This document shows positions 31,009 to 42,039 of a stretch of 64,000 bases of DNA, one piece after another. The position numbers and the translations under genes are program-made. Each line of letters starts with the position of its first letter. Within the stretch, counting starts at the first letter, position 1. The stretch spans positions 1-64,000 of the forward strand of contig NZ_AMRL01000009.1 of the NCBI RefSeq assembly GCF_000299935.1. Reading direction: 5' to 3'. The notes under the pieces are model-generated. The model searched no databases. It had not been told where the DNA came from and worked only from the letters and a program-made list of their open reading frames with translations. Origin of the DNA: Oceanibaculum indicum P24. GTDB taxonomy: Bacteria > Pseudomonadota > Alphaproteobacteria > Oceanibaculales > Oceanibaculaceae.

Positions 31009-31102
31009 GGCAGTTCTTTCGATGGCTTGTTGTGTAGGGTTGGCGCCGAAAAATCCCGTGCGCGACATAAGGTTAATAAGAAAATGATAAAATAATAGTT
31101 AA

Positions 31103-32740
<1,638 letters not shown>

Positions 32741-32772
32741 CGGGTAGGGGACAGGAGCAGCGGCAGGACAGC

Positions 32773-33468
32773 GTGAGCGACAGCGGCCAGCAGCATATTC
32801 TCAGTGTTCGCGTCGCCGAGCTGGACGACGCCTTCGGGGTGGCGCGCGTGCAGCTGCGCAGCCTGGTCGGCAAGCCGGTGCCGGATGACGCCTTCGAGGA
32901 TTTCGCCGATGTCCGCGCCGCCGCCTTCTGGGGCGAGGTGATCGAGAGCACCAACAACATGGTGCTGGTCGCCGTGCTGGCCCCGCCGCCCCAGCCTCAG
33001 CCCCAAACTGCGCCGGCATCTTCCGAGAAGAAGCCTTCCGAAAAGAAGGGCAAGGCGCCCAAGGACAAGCCGGCAGAAGAAACCATCGTCGGCTTCATCG
33101 CCTTCGGGCCGCCCCGGTCCGAGGAGGATGCGGCGCTGGATGCGGAAATCTACGCCATCCATGCCGATCCGGGCCATCGCCGCCAGGGGGTGGGCCGCCG
33201 CCTGCTGGCCTCCGCCTTCAAGGCGATGGCGGCGGTCGGCCAGCTGTCCGTGCGCGCCTGGGCGCCGTCGGACAACGAACCGGCGGAAAGCTTCTACCTG
33301 CGCTTCGGGGCTGCCCCCGGCCAGCGCGCTGCCCTGCAGATCGGCGGCGTGTTCGGCGAGGAGGAAGTGCCCGAAACCGCCTATGACTGGATCGATGTGC
33401 GCCGTGTCATCCCGCGCCTCGACAACCCGCTCGACCGGCCCCATCACAGATCGTCCGAAGAGAATTGA
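32773..33468 (+). CDS. GNAT acetyltransferase with a Pro/Lys-rich insert
   Basis: Predicted acetyltransferase between guaB and guaA. The GTG start at 32773 follows AGGA. The 231-residue chain has N-terminal GNAT strands (about 8-68), an unusual low-complexity insert rich in Pro, Gln, Lys and Glu (about 70-102), then motif [18 protein letters not shown] (about 129-145) and motif [14 protein letters not shown]. The insert sits where GNAT domains carry a loop. Substrate unknown; the position suggests co-expression with the GMP genes. Confidence 0.82.
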   Translation: MSDSGQQHILSVRVAELDDAFGVARVQLRSLVGKPVPDDAFEDFADVRAAAFWGEVIESTNNMVLVAVLAPPPQPQPQTAPASSEKKPSEKKGKAPKDKPAEETIVGFIAFGPPRSEEDAALDAEIYAIHADPGHRRQGVGRRLLASAFKAMAAVGQLSVRAWAPSDNEPAESFYLRFGAAPGQRAALQIGGVFGEEEVPETAYDWIDVRRVIPRLDNPLDRPHHRSSEEN

Positions 33469-33481
33469 GAACGAGCCCGCC

Positions 33482-35029
33482 ATGACAGACCGCATCCTGA
33501 TCCTCGATTTCGGCAGCCAGGTCACGCAGCTCATCGCAAGGCGGGTGCGCGAGGCCGGCGTCTATTGCGAGATATTTCCGTTCAATGTCGATCCCGCCCG
33601 CATCCGGGAATTCGCCCCGAAGGCGATCATCCTGTCCGGCGGGCCGGCCAGCCCGGCGGAAGAGGGCAGCCCCCGCGCGCCGCAGCTGGTGTTCGACATG
33701 GGCGTGCCGCTGCTGGGCATCTGCTATGGCCAGATGACCATGGCGGCACAGCTGGGCGGCACGGTGGAGAGCGGCCATCACCGCGAATTCGGCCGCGCGC
33801 TGCTGGATGTCAAGGAGCCCTCCGGCCTGTTCGATGGCGTGTGGGCGCCGGGCGAGAAGCATACGGTGTGGATGAGCCATGGCGACCGCATCACCCGGCT
33901 GCCCCCCGGCTTCAAGGTCAAGGGCGTGTCGCAGAACGCGCCCTATGCGCTGATCGAGGATGAGGGCCGGCACTATTATGGCCTGATGTTCCACCCGGAG
34001 GTGGTGCACACGCCGGATGGCGCGAAGCTGATCCATAATTTCGTGCTGAACGTCGCCGGCTGCAAGGGTGACTGGACCATGGCCGCCTTCCGCCAGCAGG
34101 CGGTGGAGGCGATCCGCAAACAGGTCGGCTCCGGCCGGGTGATCTGCGGCCTGTCCGGCGGCGTCGATTCCTCGGTGGCGGCGATCCTGATCCACGAGGC
34201 CATCGGCGACCAGCTGACCTGCGTGTTCGTCGATCATGGCCTCATGCGCCTGAACGAGGCGGAAGAGGTCGTGACCATGTTCCGCGACCATTACAACATT
34301 CCGCTGGTGCATGTGGATGCCAGCGACACCTTCATCGGCGCGCTGGAAGGCCAGAGCGACCCGGAGGTGAAGCGCAAGACCATCGGCAAGCTGTTCATCG
34401 ATGTGTTCGAGGCCGAGGCGAAGAAGATCGGCGGCGCCGATTTCCTGGCCCAGGGCACGCTCTACCCGGATGTGATCGAGAGTGTGTCCTTCACCGGGGG
34501 CCCGAGCGTCACCATCAAGTCGCATCATAATGTCGGCGGCCTGCCCGCGCGCATGAACATGAAGCTGGTGGAACCCCTGCGCGAGCTGTTCAAGGACGAG
34601 GTGCGCGCGCTGGGCCGGGAGCTGGGCCTGCCCGACCGCTTCGTCGGTCGCCACCCCTTCCCGGGGCCGGGCCTCGCCATCCGCTGCCCGGGCGGCGTGA
34701 CGCGCGAGAAGCTGGACATTTTGCGCCAGGCCGATGCGGTCTATCTCGACGAGATCCGCAAGGCCGGCCTGTATGACGCGATCTGGCAGGCCTTCGCCGT
34801 GCTGCTGCCGGTGCAGACCGTGGGCGTGATGGGCGATGGCCGGACCTACGAGTTCGTCTGCGCGCTGCGTGCCGTCACCTCGGTCGATGGCATGACCGCC
34901 GACTTCTACCATTTCGACATGGAGTTCCTGTCGCGCGTCGCCACCCGCATCATCAACGAGGTGAAGGGCGTCAACCGCGTGACCTACGACATCACCTCCA
35001 AGCCCCCCGGAACCATCGAGTGGGAGTGA
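33482..35029 (+). CDS. guaA: GMP synthase (glutamine-hydrolysing)
   Basis: Amidates XMP to GMP. ATG 33482 gives 515 residues starting [21 protein letters not shown]; the open frame extends upstream only as an overlap with the GNAT gene. The class I amidotransferase nucleophile C81 sits in GICYGQM, and the His-Glu pair is in MFHPEVVHT. The ATP-pyrophosphatase loop [12 protein letters not shown] is near 220. The C-terminal dimerisation domain ends PPGTIEWE. Confidence 0.97.
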   Translation: MTDRILILDFGSQVTQLIARRVREAGVYCEIFPFNVDPARIREFAPKAIILSGGPASPAEEGSPRAPQLVFDMGVPLLGICYGQMTMAAQLGGTVESGHHREFGRALLDVKEPSGLFDGVWAPGEKHTVWMSHGDRITRLPPGFKVKGVSQNAPYALIEDEGRHYYGLMFHPEVVHTPDGAKLIHNFVLNVAGCKGDWTMAAFRQQAVEAIRKQVGSGRVICGLSGGVDSSVAAILIHEAIGDQLTCVFVDHGLMRLNEAEEVVTMFRDHYNIPLVHVDASDTFIGALEGQSDPEVKRKTIGKLFIDVFEAEAKKIGGADFLAQGTLYPDVIESVSFTGGPSVTIKSHHNVGGLPARMNMKLVEPLRELFKDEVRALGRELGLPDRFVGRHPFPGPGLAIRCPGGVTREKLDILRQADAVYLDEIRKAGLYDAIWQAFAVLLPVQTVGVMGDGRTYEFVCALRAVTSVDGMTADFYHFDMEFLSRVATRIINEVKGVNRVTYDITSKPPGTIEWE

Positions 35030-35033
35030 GGGG

Positions 35034-35450
35034 TTAGGCCATCCAGGGGTCGATTACGGTCAGTCCCGCAGCGGTAAAAGCGCTGGTGTCTCGCGTGGCC
35101 ACGGCGAAGCCGTGCGCGGCGGCAATCGCGGCGATGTAGCCATCTGGCGTCGGGAAGCCTCGCCCGGCGGTGCGGGCCTGCACCGCGAGATCGGCATAGT
35201 GCCGCGCCGCTTCCGTGTCGAAGGGCAGGATGCGGTCGGCGAACTGGCTCAACAGCCGCGCGATCCGTTCTGCCAGCGTTTCTTTTCGCTTGCCCTTGGG
35301 GAGCACGCCGATGCCGAAGAGAAGTTCGGCGACGGTAATGCTGGACAGGAACAGCGTCTCCGCCGCCTGCTCGTCGAGCCAGGCGAGAACCGATGGGTGG
35401 GGCTCAGGCTTGATCGCCTCCGAGACGATATTGGTATCGAGCAGGATCAT
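35034..35450 (-). CDS. PIN-domain toxin (FitB/VapC family)
   Basis: Predicted Mg-dependent RNase toxin. The 138 residues show the four acidic residues of a PIN domain: D5 (LLDTNIVSE), E42 (VAELLFGIG), D103 (PTPDGYIA) and D121 (ATRDTSAF). It overlaps the antitoxin gene by four bases (ATGA), so the pair is translationally coupled. It sits 4 bases after guaA, tail to tail. Confidence 0.92.
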   Translation of the reverse strand: MILLDTNIVSEAIKPEPHPSVLAWLDEQAAETLFLSSITVAELLFGIGVLPKGKRKETLAERIARLLSQFADRILPFDTEAARHYADLAVQARTAGRGFPTPDGYIAAIAAAHGFAVATRDTSAFTAAGLTVIDPWMA

Positions 35451-35713
35451 TCGAACTTGAAGGGTTCGGCGGGGCGTGCATCGCGGACCTGCTCCAGGGA
35501 TTGCTCCAGCGCCTCGACATCGGCATTGGTAAGACCCATCTTCCGGCTAACATCCGCCATGGCCGTGCCAAGCCGCAGCCGCCCCTCGGGGCGCACGGCG
35601 GCTTCCAGAATGGCGCGCATCTCCGCTTCAGCGCTGCGATTATGCTGCGCCGCGCGGACCTTCAGCGCGCGATGTACCTCCTCGGGGAGGTTGCGGATGG
35701 TGACAGCAGCCAT
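35447..35713 (-). CDS. FitA-like ribbon-helix-helix antitoxin
   Basis: DNA-binding antitoxin for the PIN toxin. The 88 residues begin with the RHH strand-helix AAVTIRNLPEEVHRALKVRA, then a second helix with SAEAEMRAILEAAV, typical of FitA. The C-terminal tail (about 55-88) should wrap the toxin. The operator at 35742-35769 lies 28 bases upstream of the ATG. Confidence 0.9.
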   Translation of the reverse strand: MAAVTIRNLPEEVHRALKVRAAQHNRSAEAEMRAILEAAVRPEGRLRLGTAMADVSRKMGLTNADVEALEQSLEQVRDARPAEPFKFE

Positions 35714-35741
35714 GATGGTGTCTCTAAGAAATTCGTTACGC

Positions 35742-35769
35742 TGCTATCAATATGATGGCGATGATAGCA
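35742..35769. promoter_or_regulatory. Probable FitA operator
   Basis: Perfect inverted repeat TGCTATCA / TGATAGCA with a 12-base centre, just upstream of the antitoxin start. FitA proteins bind inverted repeats at this position and repress their own operon. The surrounding DNA is AT-rich, consistent with a promoter. Confidence 0.7.
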
Positions 35770-35903
35770 TTTTTCAAGAGTGATTGCATTATCCGTGCGA
35801 CTGAAAGCGTCACTTGCAAATACTTAATAGGACTTGACTTTTTTATGCCAAAGGGTTAATTTAATCATCCTTAACTGTAAATTACCATTAAATTTAGAGA
35901 GTA

Positions 35904-36521
35904 GTGAATTTTTTATACTGTATGAATGGTATGATTGTCTTTGATGTAGGTGGGATTAAAGAGAGAAAGCAGGCTCTGGAGAGGGCAATACTACGAAGGC
36001 GCTCCAGAAAATGGCTGCTTCAGCTCTGGAGCAGGTTCATTAAGACACGAGACGCTTTTCGTTGTTTAAGTTGCGATTCCCCTGATGGCATACAAGCACA
36101 TCACATTATACGGAAAACACTTTACCCACAGGCTGCTCTTGAATTGGGAAATGGCATTACATTATGCTCCGAATGCCATAACCGAGTACATGAAAAGTTC
36201 AACGGAAGACCTGATCTGTCACTCCCACTCGGAGCAGAACAAGGTGATGATCAGGATGAGTGGTCTTATCTTTTCGGCCTTCTTTTAGATGATGCAAAAA
36301 AAAGAGGCATTCCAGAGGATGATTTTTATCATCTTAGCGACGAAGTTTTAGGATTTTCTGTGTCATTTCAAGGTTATCACGAGTTATTTGATTTGGTAAA
36401 TGAAGGGAAAATCAGTCGAATTCAATTCGCTCATGAAATTTGGCGATCAATGCCTGAAACATTCTATGAATATTTTATTTCTGAGCTCGTGCGATTAAAT
36501 TTCGATGAGTTTCCCGAGTGA
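35904..36521 (+). CDS. HNH endonuclease-like protein in AT-rich DNA
   Basis: Predicted HNH nuclease of unknown target. Of 205 residues, 54-96 hold a zinc-supported HNH core: C54xxC57, the HH pair at 66-67 (IQAHHIIRK), N83 and C88xxC91 H92 ... H96 (LCSECHNRVH). The C-terminal 100 residues are acidic and show no known domain. The start could be GTG 35904 (used), ATG 35922 or ATG 35931. Base and codon use are far more AT-rich than all neighbours, a sign of horizontal transfer. No mobility gene is adjacent. Confidence 0.82.
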   Translation: MNFLYCMNGMIVFDVGGIKERKQALERAILRRRSRKWLLQLWSRFIKTRDAFRCLSCDSPDGIQAHHIIRKTLYPQAALELGNGITLCSECHNRVHEKFNGRPDLSLPLGAEQGDDQDEWSYLFGLLLDDAKKRGIPEDDFYHLSDEVLGFSVSFQGYHELFDLVNEGKISRIQFAHEIWRSMPETFYEYFISELVRLNFDEFPE

Positions 36522-36567
36522 ACATTCTTATTTTTATTACCTCACCGGAATACTGTTGTGAATTGTC

Positions 36568-37446
36568 TCACACCCCCATCTCCTCCACCAACCTCGCCAG
36601 CTTGTCCGGGTTGCGGGTGATGTAGATGGCGGCGATGCGGCCGTCGCGTATGTCGAAGGCGGTGGTCTGCAGGATGCCGTCGCGCTCGCGGCTGAGATAG
36701 CCGGGCAGCCCGTCGATGCGCAGCGGGCGGATCAGCACGATCTGCTCCGGGCTGTATTTACGCCTTAAGCCCGCATAGAGCCGCAGGATGCGCGCCAGCC
36801 CGCGGATCGGGTTGTGGAAGGCGATCACCTTGCCGCCGCCATCGGCATGCAGCACCGCATCCTCGGCCAGCAGGGCGCTCAAACCCTGCACATCCCCCCT
36901 GGAGGAGGCGTCGAAGAAGGCGCGGGCCAGTCGCTCCCCTTCTTCCCGCCCGACAGCGTAGCGCGGCCTTGCATTGCGCACATGCCGGCGGGCGCGGGAG
37001 GCCAGCTGGCGCACGGCGGCGGGCTCGCGCTCCAGCGTCGCCGCCACCTCGCCCAGCGGCACGCCGAACACGTCATGCAGCAGGAAGGCGGCGCGCTCCA
37101 GCGGTGACAGCCGCTCCAGCGCCAGCATCAGGGTCAGGGTCAGCTCGTCGGCTCGGGGCTCCTCCTCCGGCGGCTCGGCGACCGGCTCCGGCAGCCAGGG
37201 GCCGATATAGGTCTCGCGCCTTGCGCGGGCGGATTTCAGCGCATCCAGGCACAGCCTTGTGACGATGCGGCTGAGATAGGCCGCCGGCTCCGCGACGGCG
37301 CTGCGGTCGGCGGCCTGCCAGCGCAGCCAGGCCTCCTGCACGATATCCTCGGCTTCCGCGCGGGAACCCAGCATGCGGTAGGCGAGACGCAGCAGCCGCG
37401 GCCGCTGCGCCTCGAACGCGCCTGTGAGGGCGGCGTGCGCACTCAA
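36568..37446 (-). CDS. ECF41-type RNA polymerase sigma factor
   Basis: Extracytoplasmic-function sigma factor of group ECF41. The 292 residues contain region 2 (about 10-75), region 4 (about 108-160), and a C-terminal SnoaL-like regulatory domain (about 165-292). The ECF41 hallmarks are present: WLPEP at 84-88, DGGGK at 202-206 and NPDKL at 279-283. It starts with TTG overlapping the upstream stop (TTGA), after AAGG. The promoter at 37945-37971 carries the ECF41 consensus, so the operon should be self-activated. Confidence 0.95.
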   Translation of the reverse strand: MSAHAALTGAFEAQRPRLLRLAYRMLGSRAEAEDIVQEAWLRWQAADRSAVAEPAAYLSRIVTRLCLDALKSARARRETYIGPWLPEPVAEPPEEEPRADELTLTLMLALERLSPLERAAFLLHDVFGVPLGEVAATLEREPAAVRQLASRARRHVRNARPRYAVGREEGERLARAFFDASSRGDVQGLSALLAEDAVLHADGGGKVIAFHNPIRGLARILRLYAGLRRKYSPEQIVLIRPLRIDGLPGYLSRERDGILQTTAFDIRDGRIAAIYITRNPDKLARLVEEMGV

Positions 37447-37901
37447 GCGGCCGCCTTATCCACCGGATGCGCCGCGCGGAAGCCGACCTGCAGCCGGTTC
37501 CACACATTGATGGCGCCGATGGCGATGGTCAGGTCCACCTGTTCCTCCTCGCTGAACTCGGCCTTTACCAGGGCGTAATCCTCGTCCGGCGCGCCGGTTT
37601 CGGCAAGCAGGGTCAGCGCCTCGGTCCAGGCCAGGGCGGCGCGCTCGCGCGGGGTGTAGAGCGAGGATTCGCGCCAGGCGTTCAGCATGTAGAGGCGCAT
37701 CTCGGTCTCGCCGGAGGCGCGCAGCCAGGTCGAATGCATGTGGATGCAGAAGGCGCAGCCATTGATCTGCGAGGCCCGCAGCTTCACCAGCTCCAGCAGC
37801 CCATGGTCGAGGCTGCATTTGGAGAGGGCCCCCTCCAGCGCCACCATGGCCTTGATCGGGCCGGTGCCAATTCCGTGCGGATTGTTCAGACGCGGTGTCA
37901 T
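37443..37901 (-). CDS. AhpD/carboxymuconolactone decarboxylase-like protein
   Basis: All-helical CMD-fold protein, probably a peroxidase or redox enzyme. The 152 residues have the AhpD active site NGCAFCIHMH with C49, C52 and H56. CMD proteins are one of the standard partners of ECF41 sigma factors (the carboxymuconolactone decarboxylase / oxidoreductase / epimerase set), and here the gene precedes the sigma gene in one operon. Substrate unknown. Confidence 0.92.
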   Translation of the reverse strand: MTPRLNNPHGIGTGPIKAMVALEGALSKCSLDHGLLELVKLRASQINGCAFCIHMHSTWLRASGETEMRLYMLNAWRESSLYTPRERAALAWTEALTLLAETGAPDEDYALVKAEFSEEEQVDLTIAIGAINVWNRLQVGFRAAHPVDKAAA

Positions 37902-37944
37902 TTTCGCTTCCTCTCGTCAGGGTAAACAGGGTCGATGCCTGCCT

Positions 37945-37971
37945 GACGAGACAGAGGGGCGGAATGTGACA
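37945..37971 (-). promoter_or_regulatory. ECF41-dependent promoter
   Basis: On the minus strand TGTCACA (37971-37965) and CGTC (37948-37945) are separated by exactly 16 bases, matching the ECF41 consensus TGTCACA-N16-CGTC. It lies 44 bases upstream of the CMD-protein start. The -10 side is also part of a 10-base inverted repeat (37912-37921 with 37942-37951). Confidence 0.85.
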
Positions 37972-37992
37972 CGCGCGCCCGAACTTTTTTTC

Positions 37993-38514
37993 TTACTCCG
38001 CCGCGTTACGTTTCGGCAGCACCCAGTTGGGGCGCGGGAAGTGGCAGGTATAGCCGTTGGGGTAGCGTTCCAAGTAATCCTGATGCTCCGGCTCGGCCTG
38101 CCAGAAATCGCCGGCAGGATCGACCTCCGTCACCACCCTGCCGGGCCACAGGCCGGAGGCATTCACATCGGCGATGGTGTCCAGCGCCACGCGGTGCTGT
38201 TCCTCGTTCAGATAATAGATCGCCGAACGGTAGGACGGGCCGCGATCATTGCCCTGGCGGTTCGGCGTCGTCGGGTCGTGGATCTGGAAGAAATATTCCA
38301 GGATGCGGCGGTAGCTGGTGACCGCCGGGTCGAAGACGATCTCGATGCCCTCGGCATGGGTGCCGTGGTTGCGGTAGGTCGCGTTCGGCACATCGCCGCC
38401 GGTATAGCCGACACGGGTGGACAGGATGCCGGGCTGCCGGCGGATCAGGTCCTGCATGCCCCAGAAGCAGCCGCCGGCCAGAATCGCTTTCTCGGTCATC
38501 GCTTTTTCGGTCAT
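37993..38514 (-). CDS. msrA: Peptide methionine sulfoxide reductase A
   Basis: Repairs methionine S-sulfoxide. The catalytic motif GGCFWG (C16) is near the N-terminus, followed by [24 protein letters not shown] and [10 protein letters not shown], all standard for MsrA. The length of 173 residues is normal. A second in-frame ATG at residue 6 repeats the first residues ([10 protein letters not shown]) and could be used. It follows msrB by one base. Confidence 0.96.
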   Translation of the reverse strand: MTEKAMTEKAILAGGCFWGMQDLIRRQPGILSTRVGYTGGDVPNATYRNHGTHAEGIEIVFDPAVTSYRRILEYFFQIHDPTTPNRQGNDRGPSYRSAIYYLNEEQHRVALDTIADVNASGLWPGRVVTEVDPAGDFWQAEPEHQDYLERYPNGYTCHFPRPNWVLPKRNAAE

Positions 38515-38515
38515 G

Positions 38516-38959
38516 TCAGTTCTCCTTCACCTGGTCGAGATAGTCGCCATAGCCTTCTTCCGCCATACGGTCGCGCGGGATGAAGCGCAGCGAGGCGGAA
38601 TTGATGCAGTAGCGCATGCCGCCGCGGTCGCGCGGCCCGTCCGGGAAGACATGGCCCAGATGGCTGTCGCCATGGGCGGAGCGCACTTCGATGCGGATCA
38701 TGCCGTGGCTGGTGTCGCGCAGCTCCGCCACATTCGCCGGCTCGACCGGTTTGGTGAAGCTGGGCCAGCCGCAGCCGGATTCGAACTTGTCGGATGAGGC
38801 GAACAGAGGCTCGCCCGACACGATGTCGACATACAGGCCAGGCTGCTTGTTGTCGTTATACTCGCCGGTGAACGGGCGTTCGGTGCCGTTCTCCTGCGTC
38901 ACCCGGTACTGTTCGGGCGTCAGCCGGTCGATGGCGTCCTTGGTCTTGGCGTAGCGCAT
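38516..38959 (-). CDS. msrB: Peptide methionine sulfoxide reductase B
   Basis: Repairs methionine R-sulfoxide. ATG 38959 follows GAGGGA and gives 147 residues; the frame to 39028 adds no homology. The catalytic C118 lies in [11 protein letters not shown] and the likely resolving C63 in SGCGWPSF. The two zinc-binding CxxC pairs found in many MsrBs are absent, so this is the zinc-free form. It is co-transcribed with msrA. Confidence 0.96.
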   Translation of the reverse strand: MRYAKTKDAIDRLTPEQYRVTQENGTERPFTGEYNDNKQPGLYVDIVSGEPLFASSDKFESGCGWPSFTKPVEPANVAELRDTSHGMIRIEVRSAHGDSHLGHVFPDGPRDRGGMRYCINSASLRFIPRDRMAEEGYGDYLDQVKEN

Positions 38960-39070
38960 GGGTGTCCCTCTACGGGCTGCGGAAATCTGCATCCAATATG
39001 GGGTAGGTACGCCCGCCTGCCAAAGCACGCATCACGGTTATTTGAAGATCGGCCCGTTCAGGCCCCGGTT

Positions 39071-40045
39071 TTATGCCCGGATGCTGTCGGCGTAGCTGAC
39101 GACCTGCAGCGCCGACTGCGCCACGATATCCGCCCCGATGCGGTTGAAGGCGTCGGGGTTGGCCAGCACCGCCGGGCCGCCGACGGCGATCTTCAGCCGC
39201 CTGGGGCTGGGGGTGGCGTGGATGCGCCGGATCGTCCGGGTGCATTCCTCCACCTGGTCCACCTGCCCGACGGAAATACCCAGCAGGTGATAGGGCGTGT
39301 TGGACAGGCGCTTGTGGATGGTGTCGTCCAGCTCCGTATCCACGCCGCCATCGACCACCCAGCCCATCTCGCGGAAGCAGCTCGCCACGATTGCCACGCC
39401 GATGGTGTGGGCGGCCTTGCCGGTGCGCGCCAGCAGCACCCGGCGGACGGGGCGGTCGTCCTGCGACTGCGTGCGCTGGATGGACAGGTGCGAGAGGTGG
39501 TTGATGATCATGGAGAGCCGGGTGGAGGCCACCGCGACCAGCATGAAATCGATCTCGTCGTCGCACCATTGGTCGCCAAGCCGCGCCGCGACCGGCGAGA
39601 ACAGGTGGATCGCCAGGGTCTGCATCGGCACGCCGCTGGCCTGCAGCTCCTCGATCATCGCCCGGTGCGCGCGCGGGTCGATGTCGATCAGCGCTTCCTT
39701 GAGGGCGTTGCGATAGGAAATGGCCTTGTCCGTGCCCGGCAGCTGGCTGGCCACCGGATCATGCTCGGGGTGCAGCCTTGGGTCGAAGCCAAGCCCGCAC
39801 ACGCCGGCCTCGGCGTCAGCGCCGGCATCGGCCTGCGGCGGCTCCGCCTGAGGAATCTCCGGATGGCCGGCTCCGACCATGCGCGAAACCGATTTCCGGA
39901 TGGCGTTTTCGAGAACCCCGTGGTCCCTGGCGCTCAAATGTTCAGCGCCGTGAAATCTGCCAGTCTGACCAGTATCCGAGTCTATCGGCTGGTTCGAGGA
40001 CTGGTTATCCGCACCTGATGGCCGGCCTGAATTGTCATTGGCCAT
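39071..40045 (-). CDS. B12-binding PpaA/AerR-like regulator (second copy in the cluster)
   Basis: Predicted cobalamin-binding regulator. The 324 residues have a disordered, polar N-terminus (about 1-105), a helical cap (about 110-190), and a Rossmann-type B12 domain from about 200 (GKAAHTIGVAIVASCFREMGW), where H213 is in the place of the cobalt ligand. AVGGPAVLANPDAFNRIGAD continues the fold. It resembles the ppaA product at 48263-49249 in domain order but is clearly different in sequence. It lies downstream of dxs on the same strand and has its own AGGGGG ribosome site. Confidence 0.78.
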   Translation of the reverse strand: MANDNSGRPSGADNQSSNQPIDSDTGQTGRFHGAEHLSARDHGVLENAIRKSVSRMVGAGHPEIPQAEPPQADAGADAEAGVCGLGFDPRLHPEHDPVASQLPGTDKAISYRNALKEALIDIDPRAHRAMIEELQASGVPMQTLAIHLFSPVAARLGDQWCDDEIDFMLVAVASTRLSMIINHLSHLSIQRTQSQDDRPVRRVLLARTGKAAHTIGVAIVASCFREMGWVVDGGVDTELDDTIHKRLSNTPYHLLGISVGQVDQVEECTRTIRRIHATPSPRRLKIAVGGPAVLANPDAFNRIGADIVAQSALQVVSYADSIRA

Positions 40046-40155
40046 TTCCCCCTCCCGTTATTCGGTCCAGGTGGTCTGGCGCCTCCTTGGTTAAGCGTAT
40101 CCTAACGCTCTGTCGGCACCGAAAGCAATGCACCTTGGGACCCGGTCTTCTGTCA

Positions 40156-42039
40156 CTACTCCGCTACCTGAACCCGTCTGACATGCCGGCCGTTCAACTG
40201 GCGTGCTGCCAGGGGCACCACGCTTCTGGCGGCCAGCACATCCCGCACAAGTAGGGCGATGTGGTGCGCGCTCAACCCGGCGTCTTCGTACATTTCCTCC
40301 GGTGAGGCCTGCGCGATGAACCGGTCGGGCAAGGTCATGGTGCGCAGCGCGCAACGGGAACCCAGATGCCCGTCCAGCAGCCCCCGCCCGGCGAGATGAC
40401 TGAGCACGAGCGCCGCGAAACCGCCGCTCGCTCCTTCCTCTATGGTCACCAGCAGCTCATGGGTCTCGTACAGCTCTTCCAGCAGCCCGGTATCCAACGG
40501 CTTGGCGAAGCGCGCATCCGCTACCGTCACCGGAATACCGTGCGTGGCCAGCATCTGCCGGGCCATCAGGCATTCGCCCAGCCGGCCACCGAAGGACAGC
40601 AGCGCCACCGTGCCGCCAGCCGCCACCACGCGGCCCTTGCCGATGGGCAGCGGTACGCCGGTCTCGGGCATGGCCACGCCGGTGCCTTCGCCACGGGGAT
40701 AGCGGAAGGCAATCGGTCCGCTGTCATGCGCAGCGGCTGTCGCCACCATGTTCACCAGCTCCGCCTCGTCGCTGGCCGCCATGACGGTGAAGCCGGGCAG
40801 GTTCGCCAGGTAACCCACATCGAAGGCGCCGGCATGGGTCGGGCCGTCGGCGCCGACCAGCCCGGCGCGGTCAATGGCGAAGCGGACCGGCAGCCCCTGC
40901 AGGGCGACATCATGGACGATCTGGTCGTAGCCGCGCTGCAGGAAGGTGGAATAGATCGCGCAGAACGGCTTCATGCCGCCGGCCGCCAGCCCGGCGGCGA
41001 AGGTCACGGCGTGCTGTTCGGCGATGCCGACATCGAAGGCGCGGTCGGGGAAGTGCCGGCGGAAGATATCGACGCCAGTGCCGGCCTCCATCGCGGCGGT
41101 GATGGCGATGATGCGGCTGTCCTTCTCCGCCTCCTTCACCAGCGCGCCGGCGAATACCTTTGTGTAGCTGGGCGCCGCGGCGGCGGCCTTCGCCTGCTGC
41201 CCGGTTTCGACATCGAACTTGGCCACGCCATGATATTTGTCCGCCGAGGTTTCGGCGGCATCGTAGCCCGCCCCCTTGCGGGTGATTGCATGCAGCAGCA
41301 CCGGGCCTGTGGCCTCCTCCCTGAGGGACCGCAGCTTTTCCAGCAATCCGGGCAGGTCATGACCATCCACCGGCCCGTGATAGGCAAAGCCCATCTGCGC
41401 GAAGAAGCTGCGCTCTTCGCCGGGCCGCGCGCCGAGTTCTGCCAGATAGGTCGCGAACGCCCCGGTGGACGGGCTGATCGACATGGCGTTGTCGTTCAGG
41501 ATGACGAAGATGCGCTTGCCCAGCGCGCCGGCATTGTTGATCGCCTCGAAAGCCATGCCGGCCGACATGGCGCCATCGCCAATGACGCAGACCACATCGC
41601 CCGGATCGCCGCCCAGCTCCCGCGCCATGGCGAAGCCAAGGCCGGCGGAGATGGAGGTGGAGGAATGCGCGGCCCCGAAGGGATCGTAGGGGCTTTCGGC
41701 GCGCCGGGTGAAGCCGGAGGGACCATCTTTCTTGCGCAGGCCCAGCATGCGCTCGCGGCGTCCGGTCAGAATCTTGTGCGGGTAGCACTGATGGCTGACA
41801 TCCCAGATCAGCTTGTCGTGCGGCGTGTCGAAAATCGCGTGGATTGCCAGCGTCAGCTCGATGACGCCAAGGCTGGAACCGAGGTGCCCGCCGGTCCTGG
41901 AGACGATGCGGATCGTCTCGGCCCGCAATTCGCCGGCAAGCCGGACCAGTTTCTCGGAGTCCATTGTCCGGAGGTCTTTGGGACCGGTCACGCCATCGAG
42001 CAGCGGCGTGGCGGTTACCGGTGCTGAAATCAAGCCCAT
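40156..42039 (-). CDS. dxs: 1-deoxy-D-xylulose-5-phosphate synthase
   Basis: Thiamine-diphosphate enzyme that joins pyruvate and glyceraldehyde-3-phosphate, the entry step of the MEP pathway that supplies the phytyl tail and carotenoids. ATG 42039 (627 residues) follows GGGAGGA by six bases and is preferred to the longer frame to 42120. Motifs include [16 protein letters not shown], the ThDP motif [13 protein letters not shown] and [12 protein letters not shown]-terminal transketolase motifs [15 protein letters not shown] and YPRGEG are present. Its upstream gap carries a PpsR box. Confidence 0.95.
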   Translation of the reverse strand: MGLISAPVTATPLLDGVTGPKDLRTMDSEKLVRLAGELRAETIRIVSRTGGHLGSSLGVIELTLAIHAIFDTPHDKLIWDVSHQCYPHKILTGRRERMLGLRKKDGPSGFTRRAESPYDPFGAAHSSTSISAGLGFAMARELGGDPGDVVCVIGDGAMSAGMAFEAINNAGALGKRIFVILNDNAMSISPSTGAFATYLAELGARPGEERSFFAQMGFAYHGPVDGHDLPGLLEKLRSLREEATGPVLLHAITRKGAGYDAAETSADKYHGVAKFDVETGQQAKAAAAAPSYTKVFAGALVKEAEKDSRIIAITAAMEAGTGVDIFRRHFPDRAFDVGIAEQHAVTFAAGLAAGGMKPFCAIYSTFLQRGYDQIVHDVALQGLPVRFAIDRAGLVGADGPTHAGAFDVGYLANLPGFTVMAASDEAELVNMVATAAAHDSGPIAFRYPRGEGTGVAMPETGVPLPIGKGRVVAAGGTVALLSFGGRLGECLMARQMLATHGIPVTVADARFAKPLDTGLLEELYETHELLVTIEEGASGGFAALVLSHLAGRGLLDGHLGSRCALRTMTLPDRFIAQASPEEMYEDAGLSAHHIALLVRDVLAARSVVPLAARQLNGRHVRRVQVAE

